DNA of 64,000 nt from Gottfriedia acidiceleris. GTDB taxonomy: Bacteria; Bacillota; Bacilli; Bacillales; Bacillaceae_G. Under the pieces are notes generated by a model. It saw only the letters and a program-made list of their open reading frames with translations. It searched no databases and was not told where the DNA came from. A program made the position numbers and the translations under genes. The stretch lies in the NCBI RefSeq assembly GCF_002128425.1, contig NZ_NESS01000003.1, forward strand, positions 124,001 through 188,000. Reading direction: 5' to 3'. This document shows positions 7,792-16,716 of this stretch, piece after piece (within the stretch, counting starts at the first letter, position 1; each line of letters begins with the position of its first letter).

Positions 7792-10086
7792 ATGAAAATT
7801 GCAAACTATCAAAATCAATCAATCTATTTACCAGAATTCCCTCGATCAAGATATGAGGAAATATATCAAGCCAGTATTCGCGGGGAAGTTAAATGTGTTA
7901 ATTGCCATCAGAATTTAAGCTTCACATTAACTATTTATGATATTCCTCATTTTTATCATATAAACAAAGAACAAAATCTAGCATGTATGAATCATAACGT
8001 AGAGTTGGAGCAAGAAATTGTTGCTAGATTTGAAAATAAAAATGCTACTAACGAAAATACTAACGATCGTATTATTAAACTACCTACTAAGCGTTCAATC
8101 TCAAATACAGCTACAATCGAAAAAACAGATGAAAATCAATTTATTAACAGACTACCTTTTTACAATATTCCACCATATAAAAAAAATGAACAAAACACGG
8201 ATGAATATGTGATCAATCAAATTTCATTAGATTCACAACAATGGAACGCTGTTACACATATCGGTTCACCATTACTTGTACTTGCTGGTGCTGGAAGCGG
8301 TAAAACACGAGTCATTACTACTCGAGCAATGCACTTAATGAATAGCGGAGTACTCCCGCATGAAATGATGCTCGTCACATTCACGTCAAAAGCATCTGCA
8401 GAAATGAAAGAACGCATGAAAGGTCTTGGATACCCTATTCAACAAATGGAAATTGGTACATTTCATAGTATTTTCTATAAAATGCTTTTACGATTTGATC
8501 GTGTAAAATGGGATTCAAGTCGATTAATTAAATCAGATTTTCAAAAGGAGATCATGTTAAAGCAAATTGGTCGACGTCTTGAAATTGATGAAAAGTCATT
8601 TGCATACGACCAAGCTATTCAACAAATCGGTTTATGGAAGAACTCTTGTATTTATCCACATGAGATTCGATCAAAAGATGCTTGGGAAGAACAAGTCGCT
8701 TCTCTTTATGAAGGCTATGAATCATTAAAAAAGCAAAATGGGCAATTTGATTTTGATGATATGTTACTCGGTTGCTTTGAAATGTTAAATGAAAATAATG
8801 AAATACTTTTACATTATCAAAATCGATTTAAATGTTTATTAGTGGATGAGTTTCAAGATATTAATAAAATCCAATTTAATATTCTAAAGATCCTTTTTCA
8901 ACATACAGAAAATATTACGGCTGTTGGTGATGATGACCAGTCAATTTATGCGTTTAGAGGAAGTGACCCCAGGTTTATCTTAGACTTTAAAGAGCATTTC
9001 CAAGGATCTAAAATTTATCATTTAAGTGAAAATTATCGTTCCACTCATGGGATTGTTTCATTGGCGAACGAAGTCATTAAGCCTAATAAAAACCGTTTTG
9101 TAAAATCAATGCATGCTCAATATGACTACGATCAAGTCCCCTCTTTCTTCTTTCCATACGATGAAGAAGAAGAAGCAACGATGATTATTAATGATATAAA
9201 AGAAAAAATTAATAAAGGTGCAAATCCAGGACAATTTGCAATTTTATATCGCACTAATACTGCATCAAGGGCTGTTTTTGAGCGATTAATTGGAACAAGC
9301 TTACCATTTACAATCGATCAAGATGGTGACTCGTTTTATGATCGACCTATTATTCGAAAAATGATCTCTTTCCTACTATTAATTGGAGATGAGGACCATC
9401 AATCAGCATTAAAAGAAATATTACCGGTCTTTTTCCTAAAACAACAAGCATTTCAAGATGCAAAAATGAATAGTGTATTGCAAAATCTTTCTTTCTTAGA
9501 AGCATTCACTACCATTAAAAGTGCAGCACCATTTCAAATTAAAAAAATTGAAAACTTGATAAAAATATTACGTTATTTAAAACACGCTTCTCCATTAGAA
9601 GCAATTGAGCGAATTGAAGAAAGTCCAGCATTTATGGACTATATTAAAAAGCGTGGAAATGAGTCTAATAAAATCGAGCGACCTTCTGATGACTTAAGAG
9701 ATTTAAAGGTTGTAAGCAAAAATTTCAAATCAATTAGAGAGTTTGTAGAACACGCATTTCATATTTCTGCTAAATTTAAAGAATATAAGCAGAAAAAAAA
9801 TCAGTCATCGCAAGGTAATATTTCGCTTTTAACAGCTCACCGTTCAAAAGGATTAGAGTATGATTATGTCTATATTCTAGGTGTTGTAGATGGAGGATTT
9901 CCTCATGATTATGCTTTAGAATCTTTAAAAAATGGTAATTTAGATCAACTAGAAGAAGAACGCCGCCTTCTATATGTCGCTTGTACAAGAGCTAGAAAAC
10001 TATTATACTTATCGATTCTTCAAAAAAGACGAGGGAAAAAAGCAAATTCTTCAAGATTAATTAGACGATTTATTAATAAGAAATAA
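7792..10086 (+). CDS. yjcD: UvrD/Rep-type superfamily 1 DNA helicase YjcD
   Basis: 764 residues from the ATG at 7792, which has AAGGGGG six bases upstream. The open frame could extend to a GTG at 7654 but without a ribosome site, and B. subtilis YjcD is about 760 residues. SF1A motifs are seen: Walker A GAGSGKT (about 165-171), DEFQD (about 351), GDDDQSIYAFRG, ENYRS, TAHRSKGLEYDYVY (about 681) and VACTRA. The first 120 residues are family-specific and contain CVNC plus a later Cys-His stretch, a possible zinc site. The enzyme is expected to unwind DNA 3'-5' in repair or recombination. It follows yjcF as in B. subtilis but has its own transcription unit. Confidence 0.93.
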   Translation: MKIANYQNQSIYLPEFPRSRYEEIYQASIRGEVKCVNCHQNLSFTLTIYDIPHFYHINKEQNLACMNHNVELEQEIVARFENKNATNENTNDRIIKLPTKRSISNTATIEKTDENQFINRLPFYNIPPYKKNEQNTDEYVINQISLDSQQWNAVTHIGSPLLVLAGAGSGKTRVITTRAMHLMNSGVLPHEMMLVTFTSKASAEMKERMKGLGYPIQQMEIGTFHSIFYKMLLRFDRVKWDSSRLIKSDFQKEIMLKQIGRRLEIDEKSFAYDQAIQQIGLWKNSCIYPHEIRSKDAWEEQVASLYEGYESLKKQNGQFDFDDMLLGCFEMLNENNEILLHYQNRFKCLLVDEFQDINKIQFNILKILFQHTENITAVGDDDQSIYAFRGSDPRFILDFKEHFQGSKIYHLSENYRSTHGIVSLANEVIKPNKNRFVKSMHAQYDYDQVPSFFFPYDEEEEATMIINDIKEKINKGANPGQFAILYRTNTASRAVFERLIGTSLPFTIDQDGDSFYDRPIIRKMISFLLLIGDEDHQSALKEILPVFFLKQQAFQDAKMNSVLQNLSFLEAFTTIKSAAPFQIKKIENLIKILRYLKHASPLEAIERIEESPAFMDYIKKRGNESNKIERPSDDLRDLKVVSKNFKSIREFVEHAFHISAKFKEYKQKKNQSSQGNISLLTAHRSKGLEYDYVYILGVVDGGFPHDYALESLKNGNLDQLEEERRLLYVACTRARKLLYLSILQKRRGKKANSSRLIRRFINKK

Positions 10087-10126
10087 GATTGATCAACTAT
10101 TAAAATCAAATTTTGGACAAAATATT

Positions 10127-10156
10127 AAGGTGAGCAAAAATATGCTCACCTTTTTA
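10127..10156. terminator. Bidirectional terminator between yjcD and the Gln-rich gene
   Basis: AAGGTGAGCA/TGCTCACCTT hairpin with a T run on the plus side and A-rich sequence on the other, between convergent genes. Confidence 0.82.
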
Positions 10157-10168
10157 TATTTTTATGGA

Positions 10169-10369
10169 TTAACGTCTTCTAGTTGTTCTACCGCTGCAGC
10201 CACAACCTGATTGTTTCACATAGCCGGCCGGAGCGCCTTGGTAATATGGGTTATAGTTCGCTTGATTAACTTGTTGTTGCATTTGTTGTTGTTGCATTTG
10301 GTACTGCTGTTGTTGTTGCATTTGCTGCCATTGATAAGGTGTATATTGACCTTGACCTTGATTATACAT
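10169..10369 (-). CDS. Small Gln-rich protein, probable spore coat component
   Basis: 66 residues: a Gln/Tyr-rich body (MYNQGQGQYTPYQWQQMQ followed by Q/M tracts) and a basic Cys tail (SGCGCSGRTTRRR). I do not recognise a named family. A good AGGAGGGA ribosome site precedes the ATG, and a sigma-K-type promoter is visible just upstream, which points to synthesis in the mother cell late in sporulation. Low complexity, Gln/Tyr richness and cysteines are typical of crosslinked coat or crust proteins. It lies between yjcD and yjcA, next to the coat cluster. Confidence 0.75.
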   Translation of the reverse strand: MYNQGQGQYTPYQWQQMQQQQQYQMQQQQMQQQVNQANYNPYYQGAPAGYVKQSGCGCSGRTTRRR

Positions 10370-10399
10370 ATCTTCCCTCCTAAATAAGTCTATTCATTT

Positions 10400-10427
10400 T
10401 AGTATATGAAAGGAATTTTTAATCGTT
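10400..10427 (-). promoter_or_regulatory. Sigma-K-type promoter for the Gln-rich gene
   Basis: On the minus strand CATATACTA (10408-10400) matches the sigma-K -10 consensus CATAnnnTA, with AAC (10427-10425) 16 bp upstream as the -35. The start codon is about 30 bp downstream. Seen in sequence; assignment from the known consensus. Confidence 0.65.
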
Positions 10428-10437
10428 CTACCTAAAA

Positions 10438-10788
10438 TTACGAATTCAGCCTATTAACAATCGTTTCTATTACGCCAGCTGCCCCTGCAATAGCTAATAA
10501 AATGATAATGAACTCTCCCACATGTGGAAAGAACACATATAGTAATAGTAAAAACGCTGTACACCATATCCCACTACACCATGTACAACTTAATAACTCA
10601 CCAATAAAGTATTGGATTCCACTTCCTTTAATCTTTGTATAAGTAACTGGCATCCCATTCTCTTCAAGCGTTATTTCATCAATAAAAGGTCTTCTAAGAA
10701 AAGCTGTAATCTTATCGTAAACAACTAAACGAGTCAATCGAAAGCTTGCCAAGATTAAGATGAATAGCAACAACCAACTTATATCCAT
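10438..10788 (-). CDS. yjcA: Sporulation membrane protein YjcA (DUF1360)
   Basis: 116 residues. Hydrophobic segments at about 4-18, 65-85 and 90-108 suggest three membrane helices. The DUF1360 hallmark CTWCSGIWC is at about residues 68-76, after an ASFRLTRLVVYDKI motif close to the N-terminus. B. subtilis YjcA has the same length and is a sporulation-expressed membrane protein. No convincing ribosome site precedes the ATG (nearest purines are far), so the start is the least certain part. It lies beside coat genes, as in B. subtilis. Confidence 0.85.
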   Translation of the reverse strand: MDISWLLLFILILASFRLTRLVVYDKITAFLRRPFIDEITLEENGMPVTYTKIKGSGIQYFIGELLSCTWCSGIWCTAFLLLLYVFFPHVGEFIIILLAIAGAAGVIETIVNRLNS

Positions 10789-11038
10789 GTTAAGTACGCA
10801 GGCAAGGGATATGGATGCAATGGGTAAATCTCACTTCGTTACCCTTTATTTATGCTTCTCTAATCCCTTCCAACCCTTCTCCTCCCTTATTCATTTATAT
10901 TCTCCCTATTCCCTATTTCAGATCTAAGCTCTTCTAAGCCCATTTATCTAAAAAAGCAATAATCTTCAGTAACCGTTTTTCGCCTGCTTAATATCATAGT
11001 AATGTAATATCCATCTAAAGTGATAAGGAGTGAAAAAG

Positions 11039-11587
11039 ATGAGTTGCAAAGACCACGACAAAAAAAGAAACCACTGTGTTTGTGACGTTGTAAAATTCAT
11101 AAATGATCTACAAGATTGCGCAACTAACACTTGCCCAACAGGTTGTGACGTTCCATTTTTAGGTGCTAACCCTAATGTACCACTTGCAAATACTCGCCCT
11201 TTCCTATTGTATTTAGCAAACGGTGAATTATTTAGAGTACCAGCATTTAATAATAATATGATGTCAATCATGGCACAACGTGATCGTGATGGCGGCGATC
11301 AAAACCAAAATAATAATAACAGAAACGCTCAAATCAACAATTGCCAAGATACAGTTGTTTTCCGTGTTGAAAGTGTAGATGATGATTGCTGTGCAGTGTT
11401 AAGAGCATTAGTGCCTGTTAAAACTGGTGACGGCAAAGACAACAACAAAAATAACAACAACCAAAACACTTTCTGTGAACTAGTAGACGGCGACATGTTT
11501 GTTGCTTCAAACACTTGTGTAACTGTTGACTTAGATTGCTTCTGTGCAATCCAATGCTTACGTGACGTACACGTTTCAAATCTGTAA
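11039..11587 (+). CDS. cotZ: Spore coat protein of the CotY/CotZ/ExsY family
   Basis: 182 residues from ATG 11039, eight bases after AAGGAG; the in-frame GTG at 11030 overlaps that ribosome site. The Cys-rich N-terminus (MSCKDHDKKRNHCVCDVV) and the body are typical of CotY/CotZ/ExsY, proteins that self-assemble into disulfide-linked sheets in the outer coat, crust or exosporium. Cysteines recur throughout, including DDDCC and LDCFCAIQC. Two Asn-rich insertions (about residues 82-98 and 132-143) are unusual for the family. Placement beside cotO mirrors B. subtilis, where cotZ follows cotO; only one paralogue is present here. Confidence 0.87.
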   Translation: MSCKDHDKKRNHCVCDVVKFINDLQDCATNTCPTGCDVPFLGANPNVPLANTRPFLLYLANGELFRVPAFNNNMMSIMAQRDRDGGDQNQNNNNRNAQINNCQDTVVFRVESVDDDCCAVLRALVPVKTGDGKDNNKNNNNQNTFCELVDGDMFVASNTCVTVDLDCFCAIQCLRDVHVSNL

Positions 11588-11612
11588 GTTTAATGTAAAC
11601 TAAAAAACTATG

Positions 11613-11640
11613 GGTGGTAGATCATGATCTACCACCTTTT
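11613..11640. terminator. Bidirectional terminator between cotZ and cotO
   Basis: Perfect palindrome with arms GGTGGTAGATCA/TGATCTACCACC (11613-11636) followed by TTTT on the plus strand, between convergent coat genes. Confidence 0.85.
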
Positions 11641-11647
11641 TAACGCC

Positions 11648-12187
11648 CTAAATTCCAACCATTTGAATACTTACAATGCTTTGAATATCCAATTCAATGT
11701 CATTAATTTTTGAAGAAACTTTAATTGAAACCTTTCCATCGTTGTAACCCATAATATAGCCAATATATAAATCCTTATCTGTTCGAATTCGGCACTCAAC
11801 CTTTGGAATATAATGGGGTTTATTTATCATAAATAACACTTTTTCTTCATTCGTCATAGCTTTAAATGGTTTTTTCATCCAAGCATTGTCTGCTTCGACT
11901 TGTTCTTCCTCTAGTTCTTCTTGTTGTTCTTCTTGTTGCTCTTCTAGTTCATCTAAATTCACAACATCTTCTAATTCTTCTTGTTCTTCTAGATCTTGTA
12001 CTTCCAGTTCTTCTAGTTCTTCCACTTCGTATTTAGAAGCTACATATTCTTTATCCTTTTGTTTTTGATCATAATTATTTACTTTGACCACATAAGAGTG
12101 TTGTATATTCAACTTGGCTTCTTGAAAATCTGGCTGCGCAATATATAGTAATGGCTTTACTCCCTCTTTAGACTCTTTTCTTGCCAT
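11648..12187 (-). CDS. cotO: Spore coat protein CotO
   Basis: 179 residues. A basic N-terminal part containing PLLYIAQPDFQEAK, then a long Glu/Gln-rich acidic stretch (about residues 52-105) and a compact C-terminal domain (about 112-179) containing MTNEEKVLFMINKP, typical of CotO. CotO is an outer-coat/crust morphogenetic protein. The C-terminal segment (VECRIRTDKDLYIGYIMGY onward) looks like the beta-rich module repeated in the two proteins encoded just downstream. The gene lies between fabI and cotZ as in B. subtilis. GGGAGG precedes the ATG. The acidic tract differs in length among species. Confidence 0.87.
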   Translation of the reverse strand: MARKESKEGVKPLLYIAQPDFQEAKLNIQHSYVVKVNNYDQKQKDKEYVASKYEVEELEELEVQDLEEQEELEDVVNLDELEEQQEEQQEELEEEQVEADNAWMKKPFKAMTNEEKVLFMINKPHYIPKVECRIRTDKDLYIGYIMGYNDGKVSIKVSSKINDIELDIQSIVSIQMVGI

Positions 12188-12361
12188 TGTTGTTCCTCCC
12201 TCGTAAGTGTGCTCTCATAAATTATATGAACAGACAATATTTATCATGTTACTTTTTTCTCAATCAAGTAACCTATAAGTTTGAAGTAAATAATAAATAA
12301 TTGCCTATCAACACTTGACCAATTTTGTACATATTCATATAAATTGGACAAATATCCTAGT

Positions 12362-12390
12362 ACAAACAATTGACAGGGCACATATAAATA
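12362..12390 (+). promoter_or_regulatory. Candidate sporulation promoter for the 12430 gene
   Basis: AC at 12362-12363 and CATATAAAT at 12381, 17 bp apart, resemble a sigma-K or sigma-E promoter but the last two bases of the -10 deviate from CATAnnnTA. Weak on its own; the coat-cluster setting is the main support. Confidence 0.35.
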
Positions 12391-12429
12391 CATTGTAACC
12401 GCACAGAAAAAACAAGGAGCGATGAAAAA

Positions 12430-12903
12430 GTGAATAAAGAGTTATTCTCAGTATTCGTAGGTAAAGGAGTTAGAATTGGTCGAGGAGGTCATGAATCTAA
12501 AGAAGGTTTATTACTTGGTGCATATGAAACACATATTGCTCTTTTTACAGAGGCTGAAGGTGTAATTTATTACCCATATTCTCATTTAAAAAGTGTAACT
12601 TCATTTGCAAAAGGTAGATTAGCTTATGATGAAATGTACAATACGATTGAGTTATTACCAAACGAGAGTTTTGTAGATTTATTAAATTCTCAAGTTAGAC
12701 AATGGGTAAAAATTAATCGCGGTGGCCACGACAAAGTTGAAGGTATTCTTCTTGATGCTAATCATGATTATGTAGAAATTTCTTTTAACGATGAACTAGT
12801 TTATATTGCTACTTATCATATCAAGAGTGTAAGTTTCGGAGAAAAATTTGAAGTTTACGAAAGAAGTAATACGACAAGCCAAACATTAAGAAGAAGAAAA
12901 TAA
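12430..12903 (+). CDS. Two-repeat beta-rich protein, probable coat-associated
   Basis: 157 residues made of two copies of one module: residues about 7-56 (VRIGRGGHESKEGLLLGAYE...YPYSHLKSV) and about 90-137 (VKINRGGHDKVEGILLDANH...ATYHIKSV). Each has the pattern hydrophobic strand, R-G-G-H, E-G-x-L-L, then an aromatic strand ending in H-(L/I)-K-S-V, which suggests a small Sm-like or SH3-like barrel. Basic C-terminal tail RRRK. The start is GTG at 12430, after AAGGAGCGATGAAAAA. I do not recognise a named family. Position between cotO and another protein with the same module suggests a sporulation role. Confidence 0.72.
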   Translation: MNKELFSVFVGKGVRIGRGGHESKEGLLLGAYETHIALFTEAEGVIYYPYSHLKSVTSFAKGRLAYDEMYNTIELLPNESFVDLLNSQVRQWVKINRGGHDKVEGILLDANHDYVEISFNDELVYIATYHIKSVSFGEKFEVYERSNTTSQTLRRRK

Positions 12904-12911
12904 TGTTTAGA

Positions 12912-12950
12912 AAGGTCGTTTTATTCAAATAAAACGACCCTTTTTTTATA
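12912..12950 (+). terminator. Terminator after the 12430 gene
   Basis: Hairpin GGTCGTTTTATT/AATAAAACGACC (tip only two bases) followed by a T run. The remaining 12950-13284 stretch is AT-rich with no gene seen. Confidence 0.85.
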
Positions 12951-13284
12951 AAACTTTGACCCTCGATGCCATTCTAATTATGTAAAACCATTATAAAGTA
13001 ATTTAAAACTATACTTAATTTTGAGTGGTAATCTATAAATAAATGGAAGTATGCTGTTATGAAATAACTGATTCAACTATAAAATTTTCAAACTTAATAA
13101 TCTTTTTTCATTCATATTAGACAGGCACTATCTAGCTTGCCAATTTTTAAATGAAATGATGAATTTTATTTAGACAAACTATCATTCTATTTGATATGCC
13201 CATATTAATAAAATTGAAAATCCTTTTTCAGAAATGAACATGTCTGAATAATAATGATTTATCTTTTTAAGAAAGGAGAAAATC

Positions 13285-13950
13285 ATGGCAAGTTTCAAAA
13301 ATTTTCTCAACAAACAAGTTACAATTGAAATATCTGGTAACAGTAATGTTGATGGAATCTTAATTGAAGTTGGAAATGATTTATTAGTTGTTTTCAATGG
13401 TGAAAATTTCCTTTATATTCCACTACTTCATATTCATAATCTTAGTGAAAGTACACTCGAAGAATTCTTTGGTGTTGTTCCTTCCCTCCAAGAATTAGAA
13501 CACGAAAAAGATGAGTTATCTTTACGTAAAGTATTAACTGCTGCCAAAGGGATTTTTGTAGAAATTAGTCTATCAAATAATCGTTCTTTTCATGGCTTTA
13601 TTACAACGATCATGAATAATTACTTTGTGTTCTATTCACCGATCTATAAGATCATGTATATTTCCCTCCAGCATTTAAAATGGTTAACCCCGTATCTCAC
13701 TGAAAAAACCCCTTATATGTTAAGTAATAATTTATTACCTGTTAATCCTTCTAATATCCCCCTAGCACGCACGTTAGACGTTCAATTAAATAAGTTGATT
13801 GGTGAATTAGTCGTAATGAACAGTGGAGAGAAATACGAATATATAGGCAAGTTGAGTTCCATTGACTCAAATTTCATAGAGTTGACCACATCTAGAGGAG
13901 AAAGCAAATTAGTAGGTCTTCGTCACTTAAAATCAATTTTTATTCCGTAA
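13285..13950 (+). CDS. Three-repeat protein with DUF2642-like modules
   Basis: 221 residues. The first module (about 5-52: LNKQVTIEISGNSNVDGILI...YIPLLHIHNL) resembles DUF2642-type Bacillus proteins. Two more degenerate copies follow at about 84-132 (ending YISLQHLKWL) and 165-220 (ending LVGLRHLKSI). Each copy ends in H-(I/L) plus a basic or aromatic residue, like the modules of the 12430 protein and the CotO C-terminus. AGAAAGGAG precedes the ATG. A separate terminator follows. Likely a spore-associated structural protein by context; this is inference. Confidence 0.7.
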   Translation: MASFKNFLNKQVTIEISGNSNVDGILIEVGNDLLVVFNGENFLYIPLLHIHNLSESTLEEFFGVVPSLQELEHEKDELSLRKVLTAAKGIFVEISLSNNRSFHGFITTIMNNYFVFYSPIYKIMYISLQHLKWLTPYLTEKTPYMLSNNLLPVNPSNIPLARTLDVQLNKLIGELVVMNSGEKYEYIGKLSSIDSNFIELTTSRGESKLVGLRHLKSIFIP

Positions 13951-13982
13951 GTATTTATAAATTAAAATGCCACATTTACAAT

Positions 13983-14022
13983 AAAAAGTGCCTATTTTAT
14001 CATCTTGAGTAGGCACTTTTTT
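13983..14022 (+). terminator. Terminator after the 13285 gene
   Basis: AAAGTGCCTA/TAGGCACTTT hairpin followed by seven T. Confidence 0.85.
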
Positions 14023-14322
14023 TATTTTACAGGATTAAGATATTTAAGAACAACAATAGGAGTATTATTTTGAAATTCTGAAGCTTGTTGTTCTAGCGTG
14101 GAAGGGGTATCTTAGCGGTACCTTTCATTCGTAGTTGACATTATCGCTCTTTTTTATTGATAATTTGCCGATTTTTATCAATTTATTATCCGACTAAGAA
14201 AGAATAGAGCAAATCTACAGGATCTCTATTTGAAAGTATCTACTATGGCCTTCTTATTTGCGATTCTCTGATTTTAATCGCACTCCTGTCTTTAACACCT
14301 TTGCAATCCCCTTCATTTTCCT
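14023..14322. other. Non-coding interval
   Basis: No ORF with a ribosome site. It contains at 14255-14281 a two-copy version of the ATTTGCGATTCT motif that forms the larger array at 21431-21580, with about 21 bp between copies. Confidence 0.5.
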
Positions 14323-14358
14323 AAAAAAAATAGAAGCTCTTATATAAGCTTCTATTTT
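14323..14358. terminator. Terminator of fabI
   Basis: AAAATAGAAGCT/AGCTTCTATTTT with an 8-base loop and A/T runs on both sides; on the minus strand it ends the fabI transcript. Confidence 0.85.
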
Positions 14359-14371
14359 TCCAATGCACTTC

Positions 14372-15142
14372 TTATCCCATTATATGGTATCCTGAATCAA
14401 CATGAATGTTTTCTCCAGTAATACCTCTTGCTAAGTCACTAAATAAGAATAAAGCAGAATCTCCTACTTCTTCTTGTGTTACGTTTCTACGTAATGGAGC
14501 TTTTTCTTCGATTTCTTTTAAGATTGTATTAAAGTCGCCTACTCCTTTAGCAGAAAGCGTACGGATTGGTCCTGCAGAAATTGAGTTTACGCGAATATTA
14601 TATTTCCCTAAATCGTTCGCTAAATAGCGTACAGAAGCTTCTAGAGCTGCTTTAGATACACCCATTAGGTTATAGTTTTGCATTACACGCTCTCCACCTA
14701 AGTAAGTTAACGTAACAATGCTTCCACCTTCAACCATTAATGGTTTTGCTTCACGAGCTACACCTACTAAAGAGTAAGCACTAATGTTTTGTGATAATAA
14801 GTACCCATCACGGCTTGTGTCTACAAACTCACCTTTTAAATCTTCTTTATTAGCAAAAGCGATACAGTGTGCTACACCATGAATTGCACCTACTTGCTCT
14901 TTAATTGCTGCAAAGCATTTTGCCAAATCTTCATCACTAGTTACATCACATTGTACTAGAAGATTGTTTGGATTTTCTAGTGAGTCAGATAATTCTCGAA
15001 CACCTTTTTCTAATCTTTCATTTGCGTATGTAAAAATTAAATTTGCTCCAGCGCTATGTAATGATTGTGCAATTCCCCAAGCGATACTACGGAAGTTTGC
15101 AACACCCATAACAACAAAAGTTTTGCCTTGTAATGAAATCAT
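14372..15142 (-). CDS. fabI: Enoyl-[ACP] reductase (NADH) FabI
   Basis: 256 residues, the usual FabI length. SDR fold with the FabI-type start (GKTFVVMGVANFRSIAWGIA), catalytic Tyr and Lys in YNLMGVSK, and the C-terminal ITGENIHVDSGYHIMG. It performs the last reduction of each fatty-acid elongation cycle, in the cytosol. A FapR-like operator covers the promoter region 27-45 bp upstream of the start, so it should be repressed by FapR and induced by malonyl-CoA, together with fabHF at 40-42 kb. AAAGGAGACGG precedes the ATG. Confidence 0.96.
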   Translation of the reverse strand: MISLQGKTFVVMGVANFRSIAWGIAQSLHSAGANLIFTYANERLEKGVRELSDSLENPNNLLVQCDVTSDEDLAKCFAAIKEQVGAIHGVAHCIAFANKEDLKGEFVDTSRDGYLLSQNISAYSLVGVAREAKPLMVEGGSIVTLTYLGGERVMQNYNLMGVSKAALEASVRYLANDLGKYNIRVNSISAGPIRTLSAKGVGDFNTILKEIEEKAPLRRNVTQEEVGDSALFLFSDLARGITGENIHVDSGYHIMG

Positions 15143-15168
15143 ATCATCCGTCTCCTTTATTATTAGTT

Positions 15169-15187
15169 ATTAGTACTAGATACTAAA
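15169..15187. promoter_or_regulatory. FapR-like operator of fabI
   Basis: ATTAGTACTAGATACTAAA keeps both half-sites of the known B. subtilis FapR consensus (TTAGTAC...TACTAA). Seen in sequence; regulation follows from established FapR knowledge. Confidence 0.8.
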
Positions 15188-15393
15188 ATAGTAGCACAAA
15201 TACGATGAATTGAAAATAGTAAAGTTATATATAGCTTTATCCACAAAAAATATAAATATAATAGTTTATTTAAAAAGAGTTTATAGATTTGAATTCCTTT
15301 AAAGGCAAAAATAAATTATAATGATGATTGTCGTACATTAAAAGTCCCGATTTAAAAGCATACTAATAAAACACATTATAGAGAGGTGAGGAC

Positions 15394-16557
15394 ATGAAGG
15401 AAGACCGTACATCTCCCTTTCAAATTGATTTTAAATTACTATTTATCCTTTTTTGTATAGCCACTGTAAGTTATCTAGCAATTACTAGTGCAATGCCAAG
15501 CCTTCCTGCAAATCTAAGAAGCATCAATTTCGCTGGACAGCAAATTAAATGGTATATCATTGGTCTTGTTGGTATTGCCGTTATTATGATTATTGATTTT
15601 GATCGATATAAAAATGTTATTTGGTATATGTATGGTTTTGGACTAATCCTACTACTTGGATTAGAACTGCACGTCCCAGGTGCTAAAACGATTAAAGGTG
15701 CAACAGCATGGTACACCTTACCTGGAATCGGTAACTTCCAACCATCCGAATTAATGAAAATTTTTATGATCATCATTTTAGGAACGATCATTTCAAGACA
15801 CAATGAAATGTACGCTGTTCGTGGAAAGAGAGAAGATATTTTACTTTTAGGTAAGATATTCGGTATTTCGTTACCGCCTTTACTACTGATTGCAAAAGAA
15901 CCTGACTTAGGAAATACAATGGTTATGTGCGCAATTATCGCAACAATGATTTTAATTTCTGGAATACGTTGGCGCTATATTCTTGGACTAGTTTTATTAA
16001 CGGTAGCCCTTGGTACTTTCATGGTTTATCTATACTTTTATCATTTTGAATTTTTCACATCGCATGTGCTTGAGGAATACCAGTTAAATCGTTTTTACGG
16101 TTGGCTAGCACCGTACGAATACCCTTCTCAAGGCTATCAGCTTACTCAGGCATTAATGGCAGCTGGTTCTGGTATGCTTACGGGTAAAGGGTTCCATAAC
16201 GGTGAAGCATACTTCCCTGAACCACATACAGATTTTATTTTCACAGTAATTTGCGAGCAATACGGCTTTATAGGAGCAAGTGTAGTCATTTCATTATTCT
16301 TCTTATTAATTTATCGAATGATTCATATTGCTTTAGAAAGTAACGACAAATTTGGTAGCTATCTTTGTGCTGGTGTAGTAGGAATGTTCACTTTCCAGAT
16401 TTTCCAAAATATTGGTATGACAATCGGTCTACTACCGATTACAGGGATTACTCTACCATTCGTAAGCTACGGAGGAAGTTCTCTTGCCACTAACCTTCTA
16501 GCAATTGGATTCATCCTTAATGTAAGATCTAGAACAAATAAGTATATGTTTGACTGA
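15394..16557 (+). CDS. rodA: SEDS peptidoglycan polymerase, RodA-like
   Basis: 387 residues with about ten membrane helices. SEDS motifs include GIGNFQPSELMKI, LLIAKEPDLGNT (with the catalytic-type Asp), NGEAYFPEPHTDFIF and TGITLPFVSYGGSSL. SEDS proteins polymerise glycan strands from lipid II with a partner class B PBP. Length and the PEPHTDFIF segment favour the RodA branch (side-wall synthesis) over FtsW/SpoVE, but paralogues exist and the partner PBP is not in the window. GAGGTGAGG precedes the ATG. It is a single-gene unit between fabI and prpE with its own terminator. Confidence 0.85.
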   Translation: MKEDRTSPFQIDFKLLFILFCIATVSYLAITSAMPSLPANLRSINFAGQQIKWYIIGLVGIAVIMIIDFDRYKNVIWYMYGFGLILLLGLELHVPGAKTIKGATAWYTLPGIGNFQPSELMKIFMIIILGTIISRHNEMYAVRGKREDILLLGKIFGISLPPLLLIAKEPDLGNTMVMCAIIATMILISGIRWRYILGLVLLTVALGTFMVYLYFYHFEFFTSHVLEEYQLNRFYGWLAPYEYPSQGYQLTQALMAAGSGMLTGKGFHNGEAYFPEPHTDFIFTVICEQYGFIGASVVISLFFLLIYRMIHIALESNDKFGSYLCAGVVGMFTFQIFQNIGMTIGLLPITGITLPFVSYGGSSLATNLLAIGFILNVRSRTNKYMFD

Positions 16558-16578
16558 TAGAGTAGGCATACAAAAAGA

Positions 16579-16618
16579 TAGGGGTAAAGATCTAATAAAG
16601 ATCCTTACCCCTCTTTTT
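16579..16618 (+). terminator. Terminator after the rodA-like gene
   Basis: AGGGGTAA(A)GATCT/AGATC(C)TTACCCCT hairpin followed by CTTTTT. Confidence 0.85.
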
Positions 16619-16716
16619 ATAGCATTACCGAATCTTGGAAATTTCTTTTACTCTGCTTTTTTGGGGCATACTACAATTATTACTTCTTGAAATAACAGAC
16701 TAAAAGGATTGATAGA

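Noticed and set aside
11886-12068. Ser/Cys-rich plus-strand ORF
   Set aside because: It is the antisense shadow of the Glu/Gln tract of CotO.
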